Shown here piece after piece: positions 52,863 through 61,613 of a stretch of 64,000 bases of DNA; within the stretch, counting starts at the first letter, position 1; every line of letters begins with the position of its first letter. The DNA comes from Phycisphaerales bacterium. GTDB taxonomy: Bacteria > Planctomycetota > Phycisphaerae > Phycisphaerales > UBA1924. Made by a program: the position numbers and the translations under genes. Below the pieces are notes generated by a model, which saw only the letters and a program-made list of their open reading frames with translations, was not told where the DNA came from and did not search any database. The stretch lies in assembly GCA_029260455.1 (NCBI GenBank), contig JAJDDF010000011.1:62001-126000 (forward strand). Reading direction: 5' to 3'.

Positions 52863-54074
52863 TTACTCAATGACCGTCAGGTCGACGCTCAAAATGTGTG
52901 GGTTGCCGGTGCGGATGGCGGTGATGACGGGCGAGTTGGGCTCGGCGTCAAGACGGATTTTGGCGCAGGCGGCCTTGGCGGAGCTGTAGATGATGTTTTC
53001 CATCTCTTCGATATTCAGTTTCGCCTCTGAGAGCTGCCCGACCACATGGGCAAGGACGCCCGGGCGGTTGAGGTGGCGGACAATGAGCAGGCGGGTGGCA
53101 GCACTTTTGGCGGCGCGGTTGACGACATTGGGAATATCGCCCGTGTCCTTGTAGGCGCGGATGATGCGGACGGCTTCAAGTGCAATGGCCTGCTGGGCCT
53201 GATCGGTCGAAGCGCCGTTGTGGTGCGTGCCGACGACGCCAGGAAGTTTCATGAGGGCAAGATCACTTGCGGTATCTCCGGGCGCAGGTTGTTTGGCCCA
53301 GACATCAAAGCCCGCGCGGATGCCTTTGGTTTTGATCGCTTCCGCAAGTGCATCTTCATCGACCACTGCACCGCGCGCGGTATTGATGAGCGTGGCACCG
53401 GGTTTCATGCGATCGATGAAGGCTTTATTCACAAGGTGCTTTGTGTCGGGTGTGGCCGCGACATTGATGGAGATGATGTCCGCAGCGGCGGCAACCTCTA
53501 TGGCGCTCTCCATGCGCACCGCGCCCATTGCCTTGGCTTGTGCATCGGTCAGCGAGCGCGACCATGCAACGACGGGCATACCAAAGGCATGGGCGCGTTT
53601 TACGATCTCGCGGCCAATATTGCCAATGCCAACAACCCCAAGGGTGCGGCCATGAAGGCCTCGTGCCTGTTTGGCGTAGTGCTTCTTGGCCCATTTGCCC
53701 GCGTGGAGATCTGCGGTTTGAGCCGGGATGAGTCGATCGCAGGCGAGCATCAGGGCCCAGGCGAGTTCTGCGACGGCGATGGCATTCTTGCCCGGGCAGT
53801 TGGCGACGGAGATGCCCGCAGCCGAGGCCGCCTCGACTTCGATATTGTCAACACCGGCGCCAGCGCGCACGACGAGGCTCATTTTGTCGGCAGCCTCAAA
53901 AACAGGTGCTTTGACCTTCGTGGAACGCACGATCAGCACATCAGGATCATGCTGTTTGACGAGCTTCGGCAGGTTCTCAGCATCCGCCGACGGCTCAATG
54001 ACTACATCGCAGCCCATGCCCAGAAGTACGTCAATTCCCGATTGGTCAAACTTATCTGCAATGAGCACGCGCAT
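52863..54074 (-). CDS. serA: D-3-phosphoglycerate dehydrogenase with Gln at the catalytic Glu position
   Basis: SerA oxidises 3-phosphoglycerate with NAD in serine synthesis. The NAD-binding GVVGIGNIGREIVKRA, the catalytic Arg region LINTARGAVVDE, and the His in GTHHNGASTDQAQ are present. The conserved DVFxxEP motif reads DVWAKQP (Q262), replacing the Glu that pairs with the catalytic His. A C-terminal ACT domain (RLLIVRHLNRPGVLAHVV) gives 403 residues. The start is ATG 54074, with AGGAGA 10 bp upstream; the frame runs to 54311 but those residues are not SerA-like. The serC gene follows 84 bp on. The substitution could lower or change activity. Confidence 0.9.
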   Translation of the reverse strand: MRVLIADKFDQSGIDVLLGMGCDVVIEPSADAENLPKLVKQHDPDVLIVRSTKVKAPVFEAADKMSLVVRAGAGVDNIEVEAASAAGISVANCPGKNAIAVAELAWALMLACDRLIPAQTADLHAGKWAKKHYAKQARGLHGRTLGVVGIGNIGREIVKRAHAFGMPVVAWSRSLTDAQAKAMGAVRMESAIEVAAAADIISINVAATPDTKHLVNKAFIDRMKPGATLINTARGAVVDEDALAEAIKTKGIRAGFDVWAKQPAPGDTASDLALMKLPGVVGTHHNGASTDQAQQAIALEAVRIIRAYKDTGDIPNVVNRAAKSAATRLLIVRHLNRPGVLAHVVGQLSEAKLNIEEMENIIYSSAKAACAKIRLDAEPNSPVITAIRTGNPHILSVDLTVIE

Positions 54075-54160
54075 GCGATGTTCTCCTGCCCTTGAAGGTG
54101 TGCGATTCTGCCCATAGTGTACCCGCGCGTCGCACCTGTGAACGCTAAGGAGATGGGCCC

Positions 54161-55105
54161 ATGTCCGCACCAATTCAATCCGCAACATCGGTTCCCACTG
54201 ATACTGCCAGTTCGCCAGATGCGATCGACATGGAGGCAGGTGTTGAGCAGTTACTCGCGGACCCGACGTTTGAAAACGCGATAGAAATCTTCGGCCCCGC
54301 GCTGCTCTCAATCGGGCAGGCGATTGTCGCGCTGATTCTGCTGCTCATCATTGTGTCGTTTGTTTCGCGATGGATTCAGCGGTTGCTGCGCGCTGGGCTT
54401 GAGCGCGGAAAAGTCGACCCCACAGTCACAAAGTTTCTGGCACGGTTTGCCAAGTACGCCGTGTGGTTGATCACGATTCCAATTGCCTTTGAGCTTTTTG
54501 GTGTGCGGACGACGAGCCTCGCAGCGGTGATCGGTGCGGGCGGGCTTGCGATTGGCCTTGCGATGCAGGGGGCACTTTCGAATATCGCTGCGGGCATCAT
54601 GTTGTTGCTCCTGCGCCCGATCCGCATTGGTGATGCGGTTGAAATTGACGGCGTGACGGGCGCGATTCGCGAGCTCGGCATTTTCTATACGACGATCAAT
54701 ACATGGGACAACCGCGTGGTGTATGTGCCCAATGGTTCGGTGCTTGGTACACAAATCGACAATAAGACTGGCAATGACACGCGGCGTGTGGATATTCCCA
54801 TCGGCGTGGCGTACGGGTGCGATCTGGAACAGGCGCGAACAGTAATGCTTGAGGCGATCAATGAACATGTGCCCTCGCAATCGCGACGGCATGAAACCAA
54901 GATATGGCTTACCGGCTTTGGAGGATCGTCAATAGATTTTGATGTACGCGTCTGGTGTTCAGCGGGTGATTACCTTTCAGTGCGCGATCAGGCGATTGTG
55001 GCGCTCAACAATGCGCTTGAGAAAGCGGGCATTGAGATTCCATTCCCGCAGCGGACGTTGACGTTTGCACAACCGATCAGGGTGATGACCGAGACACAGA
55101 ACTGA
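54161..55105 (+). CDS. mscS: Small-conductance mechanosensitive channel MscS
   Basis: MscS opens under membrane tension to protect against osmotic shock. The ~45-residue acidic N-terminus precedes TM1 (about residues 48-68), TM2 and the pore helix TM3, seen as VIGAGGLAIGLAMQGALSNIAAGIMLLL, the Gly/Ala-packed pore signature. The beta domain PIRIGDAVEIDGVTGAIRELGIF and VYVPNGSVLGTQIDN follow. The 314-residue length is near 286 in E. coli. It is the second mechanosensitive channel gene in this window besides mscL. Its stop is followed by a hairpin. Confidence 0.94.
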   Translation: MSAPIQSATSVPTDTASSPDAIDMEAGVEQLLADPTFENAIEIFGPALLSIGQAIVALILLLIIVSFVSRWIQRLLRAGLERGKVDPTVTKFLARFAKYAVWLITIPIAFELFGVRTTSLAAVIGAGGLAIGLAMQGALSNIAAGIMLLLLRPIRIGDAVEIDGVTGAIRELGIFYTTINTWDNRVVYVPNGSVLGTQIDNKTGNDTRRVDIPIGVAYGCDLEQARTVMLEAINEHVPSQSRRHETKIWLTGFGGSSIDFDVRVWCSAGDYLSVRDQAIVALNNALEKAGIEIPFPQRTLTFAQPIRVMTETQN

Positions 55106-55123
55106 TGTGCGCGGGTGGGGTGG

Positions 55124-55149
55124 CCCGGCTTGCTGGTCAAGCCGGGTTT
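55124..55149 (+). terminator. Hairpin terminator downstream of mscS
   Basis: A perfect 9-bp stem (CCCGGCTTG, 55124-55132, with CAAGCCGGG, 55138-55146) and a 5-base loop are followed by TTTA. The T-run is short, so termination may be partial. Confidence 0.6.
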
Positions 55150-55171
55150 ATGAGGTGCACGTCGTTGCATT

Positions 55172-55193
55172 CCCGGTTTGCAAGCAAACCGGG
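55172..55193 (-). terminator. Second hairpin, probably for the DUF1015 gene
   Basis: A 9-bp perfect stem (CCCGGTTTG, 55172-55180, with CAAACCGGG, 55185-55193) with a 4-base loop lies 5 bp from the convergent DUF1015 stop. No T-run follows on the minus strand, so it may be an RNA-stabilising stem more than a terminator. Confidence 0.45.
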
Positions 55194-55198
55194 GCAGC

Positions 55199-56437
55199 CT
55201 AATCCAGCATGTGCACGATCAGGCCTGACCGCAGTTTGGGCTCAAACCAGGTGCTTTTGGGTGGCATGATCGCGCCGGCATCGGCCACTGCGATGAGCTG
55301 ATCGATGGTCACGGGATACATCGCAAACGCGACGCCGCCCGAGGCATCGACACGGCGTTTGAGTTCGCCGGGGCCGCGAATGCCGCCCACGAAATCTATG
55401 CGCTTGTCGGTGCGCACGTCTGCAATGCGGAGCAGGGGGGCGAGAATGCGCTGGGCAAGCAGTTCGTAATCGAGGCTTGCGATTGGGTCGGTGCGATCAA
55501 TAGATTGTTCGGGCAAGGTGATGGAATGCCATGTGCCATCGAGATACATACCGAAACACCCAGCGGCGCGGGGCAGGGGGTCGGTCTCGGGTTCGACGCG
55601 CGCGATGGCGCTGATCGCATCAAGGAGTTGGGCTGGTGTGTGACCATTCAAGTCTGTCACGATGCGGTGATAGGGCAGGATCGTGAGCGCTGATGCGGGG
55701 AAGAGGCATGTGAGAAACCAGTTGTATTGTTCTTCGCCGGTGTGATCGGGGTTGGCTGTCTTGCGCTCGGCGCCTGCGCGGGCAGCAGAAGCGGCGCGAT
55801 GGTGTCCATCTGCCACATATACTGCAGGCATGGCGGCGTACGCTGAGATGAAGGGCGCAGGGTCTGCGATGCGCCACATCGTGTGCTTGATGCTATCGTC
55901 AGAAACGAAGTCATAGAGCGGCGTGCCCTTCGTGCCCTCTGCGATCAATGTTGCAATGGCATCATCATCCTTGTTGAGCATGAACACCGGCCCCGCGTTT
56001 GCATTGAGGGTCAACACATGGCGCGTGCGATCATCTTCCTTGTCCTTGCGCGTATTTTCGTGTTTTTTGATATGGCCCTGTGCATAGTCGTCAATATGGC
56101 AACAGGCCATCACGCCAGTCTGCACAAGCACCTGATCGCCCAGTTTCATTTCCTGACGATACAGATAGATGCAGGGGTCGGTGTCATGCAAGAGTGAGCC
56201 GTCGTTGATCAGCTTTTGCAGATTGTCGCGCGCCATGTCGTACACGCGATCGTCGTAGGGGCTGACATCATCGGGCAGGTCAGCATCCGGGCGCAGGACA
56301 TGCAGGAAGCTGCGCGGATTGTCCTTGCTCAAGGCGCGAGCTTCATCGCGATTCACTACGTCATAGGGCACCGATGCAACAGTTGACGCATGTTCGGGGG
56401 CTGGACGAACGGCACAAAGTGGACTGACGCGCACCAT
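55199..56437 (-). CDS. DUF1015 family protein
   Basis: The 412-residue protein starts with VRVSPLCAVRPAPEHASTVASVPYDVVNRDEAR, the typical DUF1015 N-terminus (family usual YDV...EAR), and has VYVADGHHRAASA and TILPYHRIVTDLNG in the middle, the two best-conserved blocks. Its biochemical role is not settled to my knowledge. DUF1015 genes often lie near serA and serC, as here (serA is ~1.1 kb away with mscS between), which hints at serine metabolism. AGGAGGT before the ATG gives a strong ribosome site. It probably forms its own transcript. Confidence 0.85.
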   Translation of the reverse strand: MVRVSPLCAVRPAPEHASTVASVPYDVVNRDEARALSKDNPRSFLHVLRPDADLPDDVSPYDDRVYDMARDNLQKLINDGSLLHDTDPCIYLYRQEMKLGDQVLVQTGVMACCHIDDYAQGHIKKHENTRKDKEDDRTRHVLTLNANAGPVFMLNKDDDAIATLIAEGTKGTPLYDFVSDDSIKHTMWRIADPAPFISAYAAMPAVYVADGHHRAASAARAGAERKTANPDHTGEEQYNWFLTCLFPASALTILPYHRIVTDLNGHTPAQLLDAISAIARVEPETDPLPRAAGCFGMYLDGTWHSITLPEQSIDRTDPIASLDYELLAQRILAPLLRIADVRTDKRIDFVGGIRGPGELKRRVDASGGVAFAMYPVTIDQLIAVADAGAIMPPKSTWFEPKLRSGLIVHMLD

Positions 56438-56496
56438 GTAAAGACCTCCTGAAGGTGAAGCAGGGGGCTATGGTAAGAGATAGATGTGGTGCGGGA

Positions 56497-56949
56497 TTAT
56501 TGTTCGCTGATGGCTTTCTCAAGCGTGACCAGCATGGTCAGCATGTCGGGATCCCAGCGCGTTCCCGTGATATCGAACCCGTGTTCCATAGAGAGATGAA
56601 TGATCGGGTGGGATCTGCTGGGCGATTCGAAGCGCATGAATTGATAGCCCTCGGTGCGGGCCCACTCGGCGGCAGATTCGAGCAATTGCGAGCCCACGCC
56701 ATGGCGGCGCATGTCGGGAACGATCCCGAGCAGCCACCCCTGATGGGTGTTGGGCTTGGCTTCGAAGCCGGCGTAGAAGCCCACGGCATCGTTTTCAATG
56801 CTTGCGACGGCGACCATGAGTTTGTTGCGCCCGTCGAGGCGGCGCGCTATCCAAGCTTCATCGCGTTCGGGGCGAAAAATGCTGTTGTAGAGGTGCGTAA
56901 TGGTGCCAACATCAGTTGGATTGATTCGATCAATGGTTGCATCTGCCAT
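56497..56949 (-). CDS. GNAT-family N-acetyltransferase
   Basis: Motif A of the acetyl-CoA site reads GIVPDMRRHGVGSQLLESAAEW, matching the Q/RxxGxG/A pattern. TIDRINPTDVGTITHLYNSIF is a usual beta1-alpha1 start, and HLSMEHGFDITG is the C-terminal region. The substrate is unknown. ATG 56949 follows GGGGAGA; the open frame starts at 56967. It lies upstream of DUF1015 on the same strand, 59 bp apart. Confidence 0.83.
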   Translation of the reverse strand: MADATIDRINPTDVGTITHLYNSIFRPERDEAWIARRLDGRNKLMVAVASIENDAVGFYAGFEAKPNTHQGWLLGIVPDMRRHGVGSQLLESAAEWARTEGYQFMRFESPSRSHPIIHLSMEHGFDITGTRWDPDMLTMLVTLEKAISEQ

Positions 56950-57122
56950 GGCACCGTCTCCCCACACATGGAGTTACTGATTCATCGGCGTCATTCCGCT
57001 CTCAGGAACCAACGCACAGGTGAGAAAGAATATTCGGACCCCGCACTACCGTCGCGTCCTGCACATCTTCTTATTCGTGATTCCGTGTGGTCCGGTTTCG
57101 CAGACGTTGGAGGGTACAGGAA

Positions 57123-57683
57123 TCATTCCTTGGAGCGGGACATATAACTGCCGTCTGCCGTTGCCACTCGAATGGTTTCGCCATTGGCGATAAAATCGGG
57201 CACCCGGGTTTTCAGACCAGTTTCGAGTGTGGCCTCTTTGCCGACATTGGTCACCGTTGCACCTTTTACCGCGGGTTCACATTCCGCGATCGTCAGGTCA
57301 ACTGCGGCGGGCAGTTCAATGAGCACCGGGCGTTCTTCGTGGACAAGCACCGTGGCGTTGGAGTTGGGCCTCAGAAACTTCATGGCCTCGCCCGCGACAT
57401 CTTTGTTGATCGTGATCTGGTCAAAGTCTTCGTTATCCATGAAGACAAAACCATCGCCATCTTCATAGAGATATTCCATCTGGCGGCGATCGAGGTGTGT
57501 TGCGGGCATTTCTTCAGCGGGGTTGAGCCGCTTTTCAATATGCTGCCCGGTCTTGACGTCTTTCAATTTGACCTGACAAAAAGCGCGCAGGTTGCCCGGC
57601 GTGCGATGCTCATACTTCACGACCACCATCAGACGACCATCCAGATTCACAGCCACGCCGGGGCGAAGATCAATCGCTTTCAC
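57123..57683 (-). CDS. efp: Translation elongation factor P with Asn at the tip position
   Basis: EF-P relieves ribosome stalling at consecutive prolines. The KOW-like domain I (LRPGVAVNLDGRLMVVVKYEHRTPGN), the two OB folds and the C-terminal FIANGETIRVATADGSYMSR are intact, and 186 residues is normal. At the loop tip that reaches the peptidyl-transferase centre, E. coli has PGKG with a modified Lys34. Here the same place reads PGNL (N31), so neither lysyl nor rhamnosyl modification is possible there. Genes for EpmA/EpmB or EarP are not in the window. It is followed on the minus strand by other, unrelated genes. Confidence 0.92.
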   Translation of the reverse strand: MKAIDLRPGVAVNLDGRLMVVVKYEHRTPGNLRAFCQVKLKDVKTGQHIEKRLNPAEEMPATHLDRRQMEYLYEDGDGFVFMDNEDFDQITINKDVAGEAMKFLRPNSNATVLVHEERPVLIELPAAVDLTIAECEPAVKGATVTNVGKEATLETGLKTRVPDFIANGETIRVATADGSYMSRSKE

Positions 57684-57755
57684 CGTTCATTCTCCCATTG
57701 GTTCTCGCGTGCCCGATCCCGAGTGCGCGCTGCATATCCTACCCACTTGGGGCAA

Positions 57756-59204
57756 TCATCGGGCGGCAGCGGTCGCGGTCAGTGTCACCGTGGGCTTTGC
57801 TATTGGGGCGTGTTGGGCCAATCGGGGGACGCGGTGCTTCGACCAGTCGCGGACCTGTTGGTCCGGGGACGCGGCCCCATCCTGGACGCGCAATACGTCA
57901 TAAAAATTGTCACGCTGAGCGGGCACGAATCCCGCATCGCGCACCAGTCGGCACAACACCGCCTCATTCAGGCAATAGGTGGTGCCCGCAGATGAGACCA
58001 CGTTTTCTTCCATCATCACCGAGCCCATGTCATTCGCGCCATACATCAGCCCCATTTGCCCGATGGGGGGCCCCATGGTTACCCAGCTCGAGCCGATTGA
58101 GTAGATGTTGTCGAGAAAGAGCCGACTCACGGCCTGCGTGCGCAAATAATCCGATGCCCCCGCGAGTCGCACGCGCCGACCAAACTCGGTGTGCTCGGTT
58201 TTTTTCCCGGTGCCGTCGAGCTTTGCGACCACATCACCCGGGAAGGGTGCATCAAGTTCACCCTCCTGCTCGCCCCATTCGGGAAGCCTTCCCAGCGGCG
58301 TATTCTCGCGCTGGAAGGGCCAACTGATGAATGCGGTGTAATGCCCCCACCCATCGACGCCGCGCGACAGTGCCTCGTCCTGGCGCTCACGCACCCGCGC
58401 CATGTGATGTACGCGATCGGCAAGGCCTTCGATGTGCCCGAACATCATTGTTGCGCTGGTGAACATGCCCAGTTCATGGGCAACACTCATGCAATCAAGC
58501 CATGCGGTTGCATCGCATTTGCCAAGGCCAATCTTGCGCCGCACTGCGGGTGCGAAGATTTCGCCGCCACCGCCGGGCAGTGAATCAAGCCCAGCCTCTT
58601 TGAGCTGCACCATCACGTGATAGATCTTGTCGCGCAAGGTGGTTCCGGGCGGGTTGAAGAAGTGCACGAATTCAATGAATTCTGGTGGACTAAAGGCATG
58701 CACATGCAGGTGAGGATATTTCGCTTTGATGCTTTGCAGCAAGTCGAGATACCACTCCAGTGGCAGCGCCGGGTTCATGCCGCCCTGCATGAGAATTTGC
58801 GTGCCGCCGATGGCCACAAGTTCATCGATCTTGGCATGAATGGCTGAATAATTGAGTGTGTAGGCGTCGTGCTCATCACCATCGCGCCGGAAGGCACAGA
58901 ACGTACACTTTGCGTTGCACACGTTTGTGTAGTTGATGTTGCGGTCGATGACATAGGTGCGGATGGAGTCGCCATGCAGCGTGCGGCAGCGCAAATCTGC
59001 AAACCGACCAAGCGTGTGCAGTGGGGCATGTTGGAGCAGGTCAAGGGCTTGCTGCGGTGTCAGGCGCACTTCGCCCAGCGCCACTGCTTCGAGGAAGCCC
59101 GCATCGAGTGCATTACATGACTCGTGCGGCTTCAGGGCTTCGTGAGCTATGCGCGGCACATCTCTGGCGATTGGCGATGTCGAGGTGGATGCTTCCTGCA
59201 ACAC
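57756..59204 (-). CDS. mqnC: Cyclic dehypoxanthinyl futalosine synthase (radical SAM)
   Basis: MqnC rearranges dehypoxanthine futalosine in the futalosine route to menaquinone. The radical SAM cluster motif reads NVCNAKCTFCAFRRDGDE (Cys-x3-Cys-x2-Cys), preceded by VIDRNINYTN. GGMNPALPLEWYLDLLQSIK and FSPPEFIEFVHFF are MqnC blocks, as is SWVTMGPPIGQMGLMYGANDMGSVMMEENVV. A ~30-residue insert (WGEQEGELDAPFPGDVVAK) interrupts the C-terminal half, making it longer (482) than typical MqnC (~360-400). GTG 59204 and TTG 59201 are alternative starts. Other mqn genes are not in the window. Confidence 0.88.
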   Translation of the reverse strand: MLQEASTSTSPIARDVPRIAHEALKPHESCNALDAGFLEAVALGEVRLTPQQALDLLQHAPLHTLGRFADLRCRTLHGDSIRTYVIDRNINYTNVCNAKCTFCAFRRDGDEHDAYTLNYSAIHAKIDELVAIGGTQILMQGGMNPALPLEWYLDLLQSIKAKYPHLHVHAFSPPEFIEFVHFFNPPGTTLRDKIYHVMVQLKEAGLDSLPGGGGEIFAPAVRRKIGLGKCDATAWLDCMSVAHELGMFTSATMMFGHIEGLADRVHHMARVRERQDEALSRGVDGWGHYTAFISWPFQRENTPLGRLPEWGEQEGELDAPFPGDVVAKLDGTGKKTEHTEFGRRVRLAGASDYLRTQAVSRLFLDNIYSIGSSWVTMGPPIGQMGLMYGANDMGSVMMEENVVSSAGTTYCLNEAVLCRLVRDAGFVPAQRDNFYDVLRVQDGAASPDQQVRDWSKHRVPRLAQHAPIAKPTVTLTATAAAR

Positions 59205-59488
59205 TTTTTCGCAATGCTCCTGTGACGCAGTGGTGAACCATTTCCCGGGAATCTCCTCCCCGAGAACGGCATTATAGATAAAACAAGCCCGGGCGACTGA
59301 TTGTTTCAGAATATATTGAAAATCCAGCGATCACCTCTGGCAAGTCTGCAATGGCGGGATGTCGCCGAGGAACCCTTGCAAACGTCCGAAAGTCAGGTCC
59401 AGTGCCCCCCGGAAGGGGCCGATACGCAGGACGTGGCCCTCCGGAGGGCCGCACGTATTTCCGGCACTGTTCTGACGGGAAGGATGTT
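59205..59488 (+). promoter_or_regulatory. Divergent intergenic region with GC palindrome, possible structured leader
   Basis: The 284-bp gap lies between mqnC and the membrane protein gene. A TATAGATAAAA stretch near 59275 is the best promoter-like AT-rich patch. A perfect 16-bp palindrome (59435-59450) has ACGTG and CACGT flanks, giving a long hairpin, with a second C-run/G-run hairpin at 59405-59419. This looks like an RNA leader, but no riboswitch class was recognised. Confidence 0.35.
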
Positions 59489-60508
59489 GTGTCGCCCGCC
59501 CCTCGCCCTCATGTTTCAGCGGCTCTTGCTCACCTGCGGTTCGGGGCTGCCCTTGCTGCGCTGACGCTGTCGATCGCCCTTGCCTCACAGGTTGGGGTCT
59601 GGTGCTTTGTTCATTTCACCAATGTGCGGATTGTGAATGTGATCGATGAGGACGAAGATCGGCAAAATTTCGATGTTGTGGCGTCGCCCACTGTTGGCTC
59701 GCTGTCGGGCGTCGAGACGGACAAAGGCGATACACAAAACGCGGAGCCTGAAAAAAATGCACCGGGGAGATCACTTACATCGAACTCCACAGGTGTTCCA
59801 AAGGAAACACTTTCCGAACCCGTTGATCCCAATGTCGTGTCATCGGCCAATGATCGGCGATTGCGTTCTGCTTCAGGAATTGTGCAGACCGTTGGCATTC
59901 TCAGCGCGTTCATGCTTGTGGTATTCATGCTGCAAGGTGTTGTTGTCGCCGGCGGTGGCGGCGTGCCGGGTGTTGAAATGGCGGTGTCTGGTGCGACATG
60001 GAGCCTGATCATCGGGTTGCTTGCAACACCATTGAGCATGGTGATTCCTTCAGCACCATTTACGGGTGTTTTTGCAAGCTACGATCTTGTTGTAAGCAAT
60101 TCTGAAGCCTATCGCATGCATGCAACAGGCGCACCGGGGCCACTTGGTTTTTACATGATGCACCTTGTGCTGCCATTTCTGATGATGGGGGGCGTGGCGG
60201 CGGCGGGGCTGCGCTTCCGCGCGGGCATCGAACAGGGTGTGATTGCGACAAGCGTTTCAGAAGCAGAAGAGCGCATCGAGCGCGAGATTCGTGCCCGCAA
60301 GAAGCTGGGTCAGACGGCAAGCACGCGCGCTGCGGGGGCGATGGAACAGACGATCAATCAGCCGTATGTGCCGACGAGTGGTGCAACAGGTGTGCCTGCG
60401 GCGCCTGCTGGCACTTCGACTGGTGCGACCCTGCCGGGAGTACACATGCCTGTGGCACCGCAACCCGTGGCGGCACCACCGCCCATGCAAGGTGGCCGGC
60501 CGGTCTAG
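59489..60508 (+). CDS. Hypothetical multi-pass membrane protein
   Basis: I do not recognise the family. The ~339-residue protein has a hydrophobic segment near residues 15-40, a long acidic and Ser/Thr-rich segment (VIDEDEDRQNFD, then EPEKNAPG), and four more hydrophobic helices (about residues 130-235), including IIGLLATPLSMVIPSAPFTGVF. The C-terminal tail contains a charged helix (EAEERIEREIRARKKLGQ) and a Pro/Ala/Thr/Gly-rich low-complexity tail. GTG 59489 has GGAAGG 5 bp upstream, so it is chosen over the earlier ATG-like frame at 59351, which reads into the leader. Confidence 0.6.
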   Translation: MSPAPRPHVSAALAHLRFGAALAALTLSIALASQVGVWCFVHFTNVRIVNVIDEDEDRQNFDVVASPTVGSLSGVETDKGDTQNAEPEKNAPGRSLTSNSTGVPKETLSEPVDPNVVSSANDRRLRSASGIVQTVGILSAFMLVVFMLQGVVVAGGGGVPGVEMAVSGATWSLIIGLLATPLSMVIPSAPFTGVFASYDLVVSNSEAYRMHATGAPGPLGFYMMHLVLPFLMMGGVAAAGLRFRAGIEQGVIATSVSEAEERIEREIRARKKLGQTASTRAAGAMEQTINQPYVPTSGATGVPAAPAGTSTGATLPGVHMPVAPQPVAAPPPMQGGRPV

Positions 60509-60514
60509 AGGCAT

Positions 60515-61501
60515 CTACCCTCGCGGGTGAAACTTGCGAACCACTTCTTTGAGCCGGGTCTGGTCGACGCGTGTGTAGATTTGTGTGGTCGTGACATCGG
60601 CGTGTCCGAGCAGTTCTTGCACGATGCGCAGGTCTGCCCCGCCCCCGAGGAGGTGCGTGGCAAAGGTGTGGCGCAGCACATGGGGGTGAACATTTTTCAG
60701 ACCCGCCGCCGCGGCGCAGCGCTTGACGATTTGCCAGATCGCGACGCGTTCAAGCGGCCTGCCGGTGCGCGAGAGATAGAGTCTGCCCGCATCGCGACTG
60801 TCCGGGCGGATGAGGCGCGGGCGGCACTCTGTGAGATACCGCTGCAATGCATTGCGGGCAGGATCACCAAAGGGCACGAGGCGCTGTTTGTTCCCCTTGC
60901 CGGTGGCTTTGACAACCCCAAGGGTGAAATAGATTTCATCAACGTGCAGGTCGGCGGTTTCAGAAGCGCGCAGGCCGCAGGCATACATCACTTCAAGCAT
61001 GGCGCGGTCGCGGACCCAGAGTTGCGGCATCGACGGATCGTCGTCATCCCCGGGCTGAGGGGCATCAAGTAACGCGCGGATACTGCGCGGCGATAACACC
61101 CCGGGGACCTTTTTCCACTGCGAAGGACGATCGATCAACTCGGTCGGGTTGGTGTCGAGGTGGCCTTCGGCGCGCGCCCAACGGAAGAACATGCGCAGGG
61201 CTGCTAGGTGGCGCGCAATAGAGGATGAAGCCAAGTCGCGCTCGGTTTTCAAGGCGCGCAAGTGCCCCACGACCGCAACTGGGGTGGCATCGTCGAGCCG
61301 TGGCGTGCGGCCGTTGTTGCCCGTGAGGATGTGGGTGTGCAGGTCGGCAAGGTCGCGGCGGTAGGCGGCGAGGGTGTTGGGCGACAACCCGCACTCCACG
61401 CGCAGATAAGTCAGGTAGGCCCGGACGGCCTGATCGAAAAGCGTGGTGTTTAGCACTTCAAGACAGCTATCGGTGGGGCGCAGCCTCGGCGCTTGGTGCA
61501 T
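60515..61501 (-). CDS. xerD: XerC/XerD-type tyrosine recombinase
   Basis: This enzyme would resolve chromosome dimers at dif. The N-terminal SAM-like domain (DQAVRAYLTYLRVECGLSPNTLAAYRRDL) binds DNA. The catalytic set is R in CGLRASE, K in KGNKQR, H-x-x-R in HVLRHTFATH, H in LLGHADVTTTQ, and the Tyr nucleophile in IYTRVDQ. The length of ~328 residues is slightly above the ~300 norm because of an N-terminal extension. A dif site was not found in the window. It is divergent from the flagellar rod operon, 112 bp away. XerC and XerD cannot be separated from sequence alone. Confidence 0.9.
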   Translation of the reverse strand: MHQAPRLRPTDSCLEVLNTTLFDQAVRAYLTYLRVECGLSPNTLAAYRRDLADLHTHILTGNNGRTPRLDDATPVAVVGHLRALKTERDLASSSIARHLAALRMFFRWARAEGHLDTNPTELIDRPSQWKKVPGVLSPRSIRALLDAPQPGDDDDPSMPQLWVRDRAMLEVMYACGLRASETADLHVDEIYFTLGVVKATGKGNKQRLVPFGDPARNALQRYLTECRPRLIRPDSRDAGRLYLSRTGRPLERVAIWQIVKRCAAAAGLKNVHPHVLRHTFATHLLGGGADLRIVQELLGHADVTTTQIYTRVDQTRLKEVVRKFHPRG

Positions 61502-61613
61502 GCGCGCAATCGTGTTATCGGGCGAGGGTCAATCCAATCGGCGCACGGTTGGCACGCGGCTTGTGAATGGTTTCATCACGAGGCGCGGAGCGCATCGAAC
61601 ACTGGGAGGCTGC

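Noticed and set aside
59205-59488. Possible riboswitch (c-di-GMP or cobalamin type)
   Set aside because: I saw hairpins but not the conserved cores of these classes, so only a structured leader is reported.
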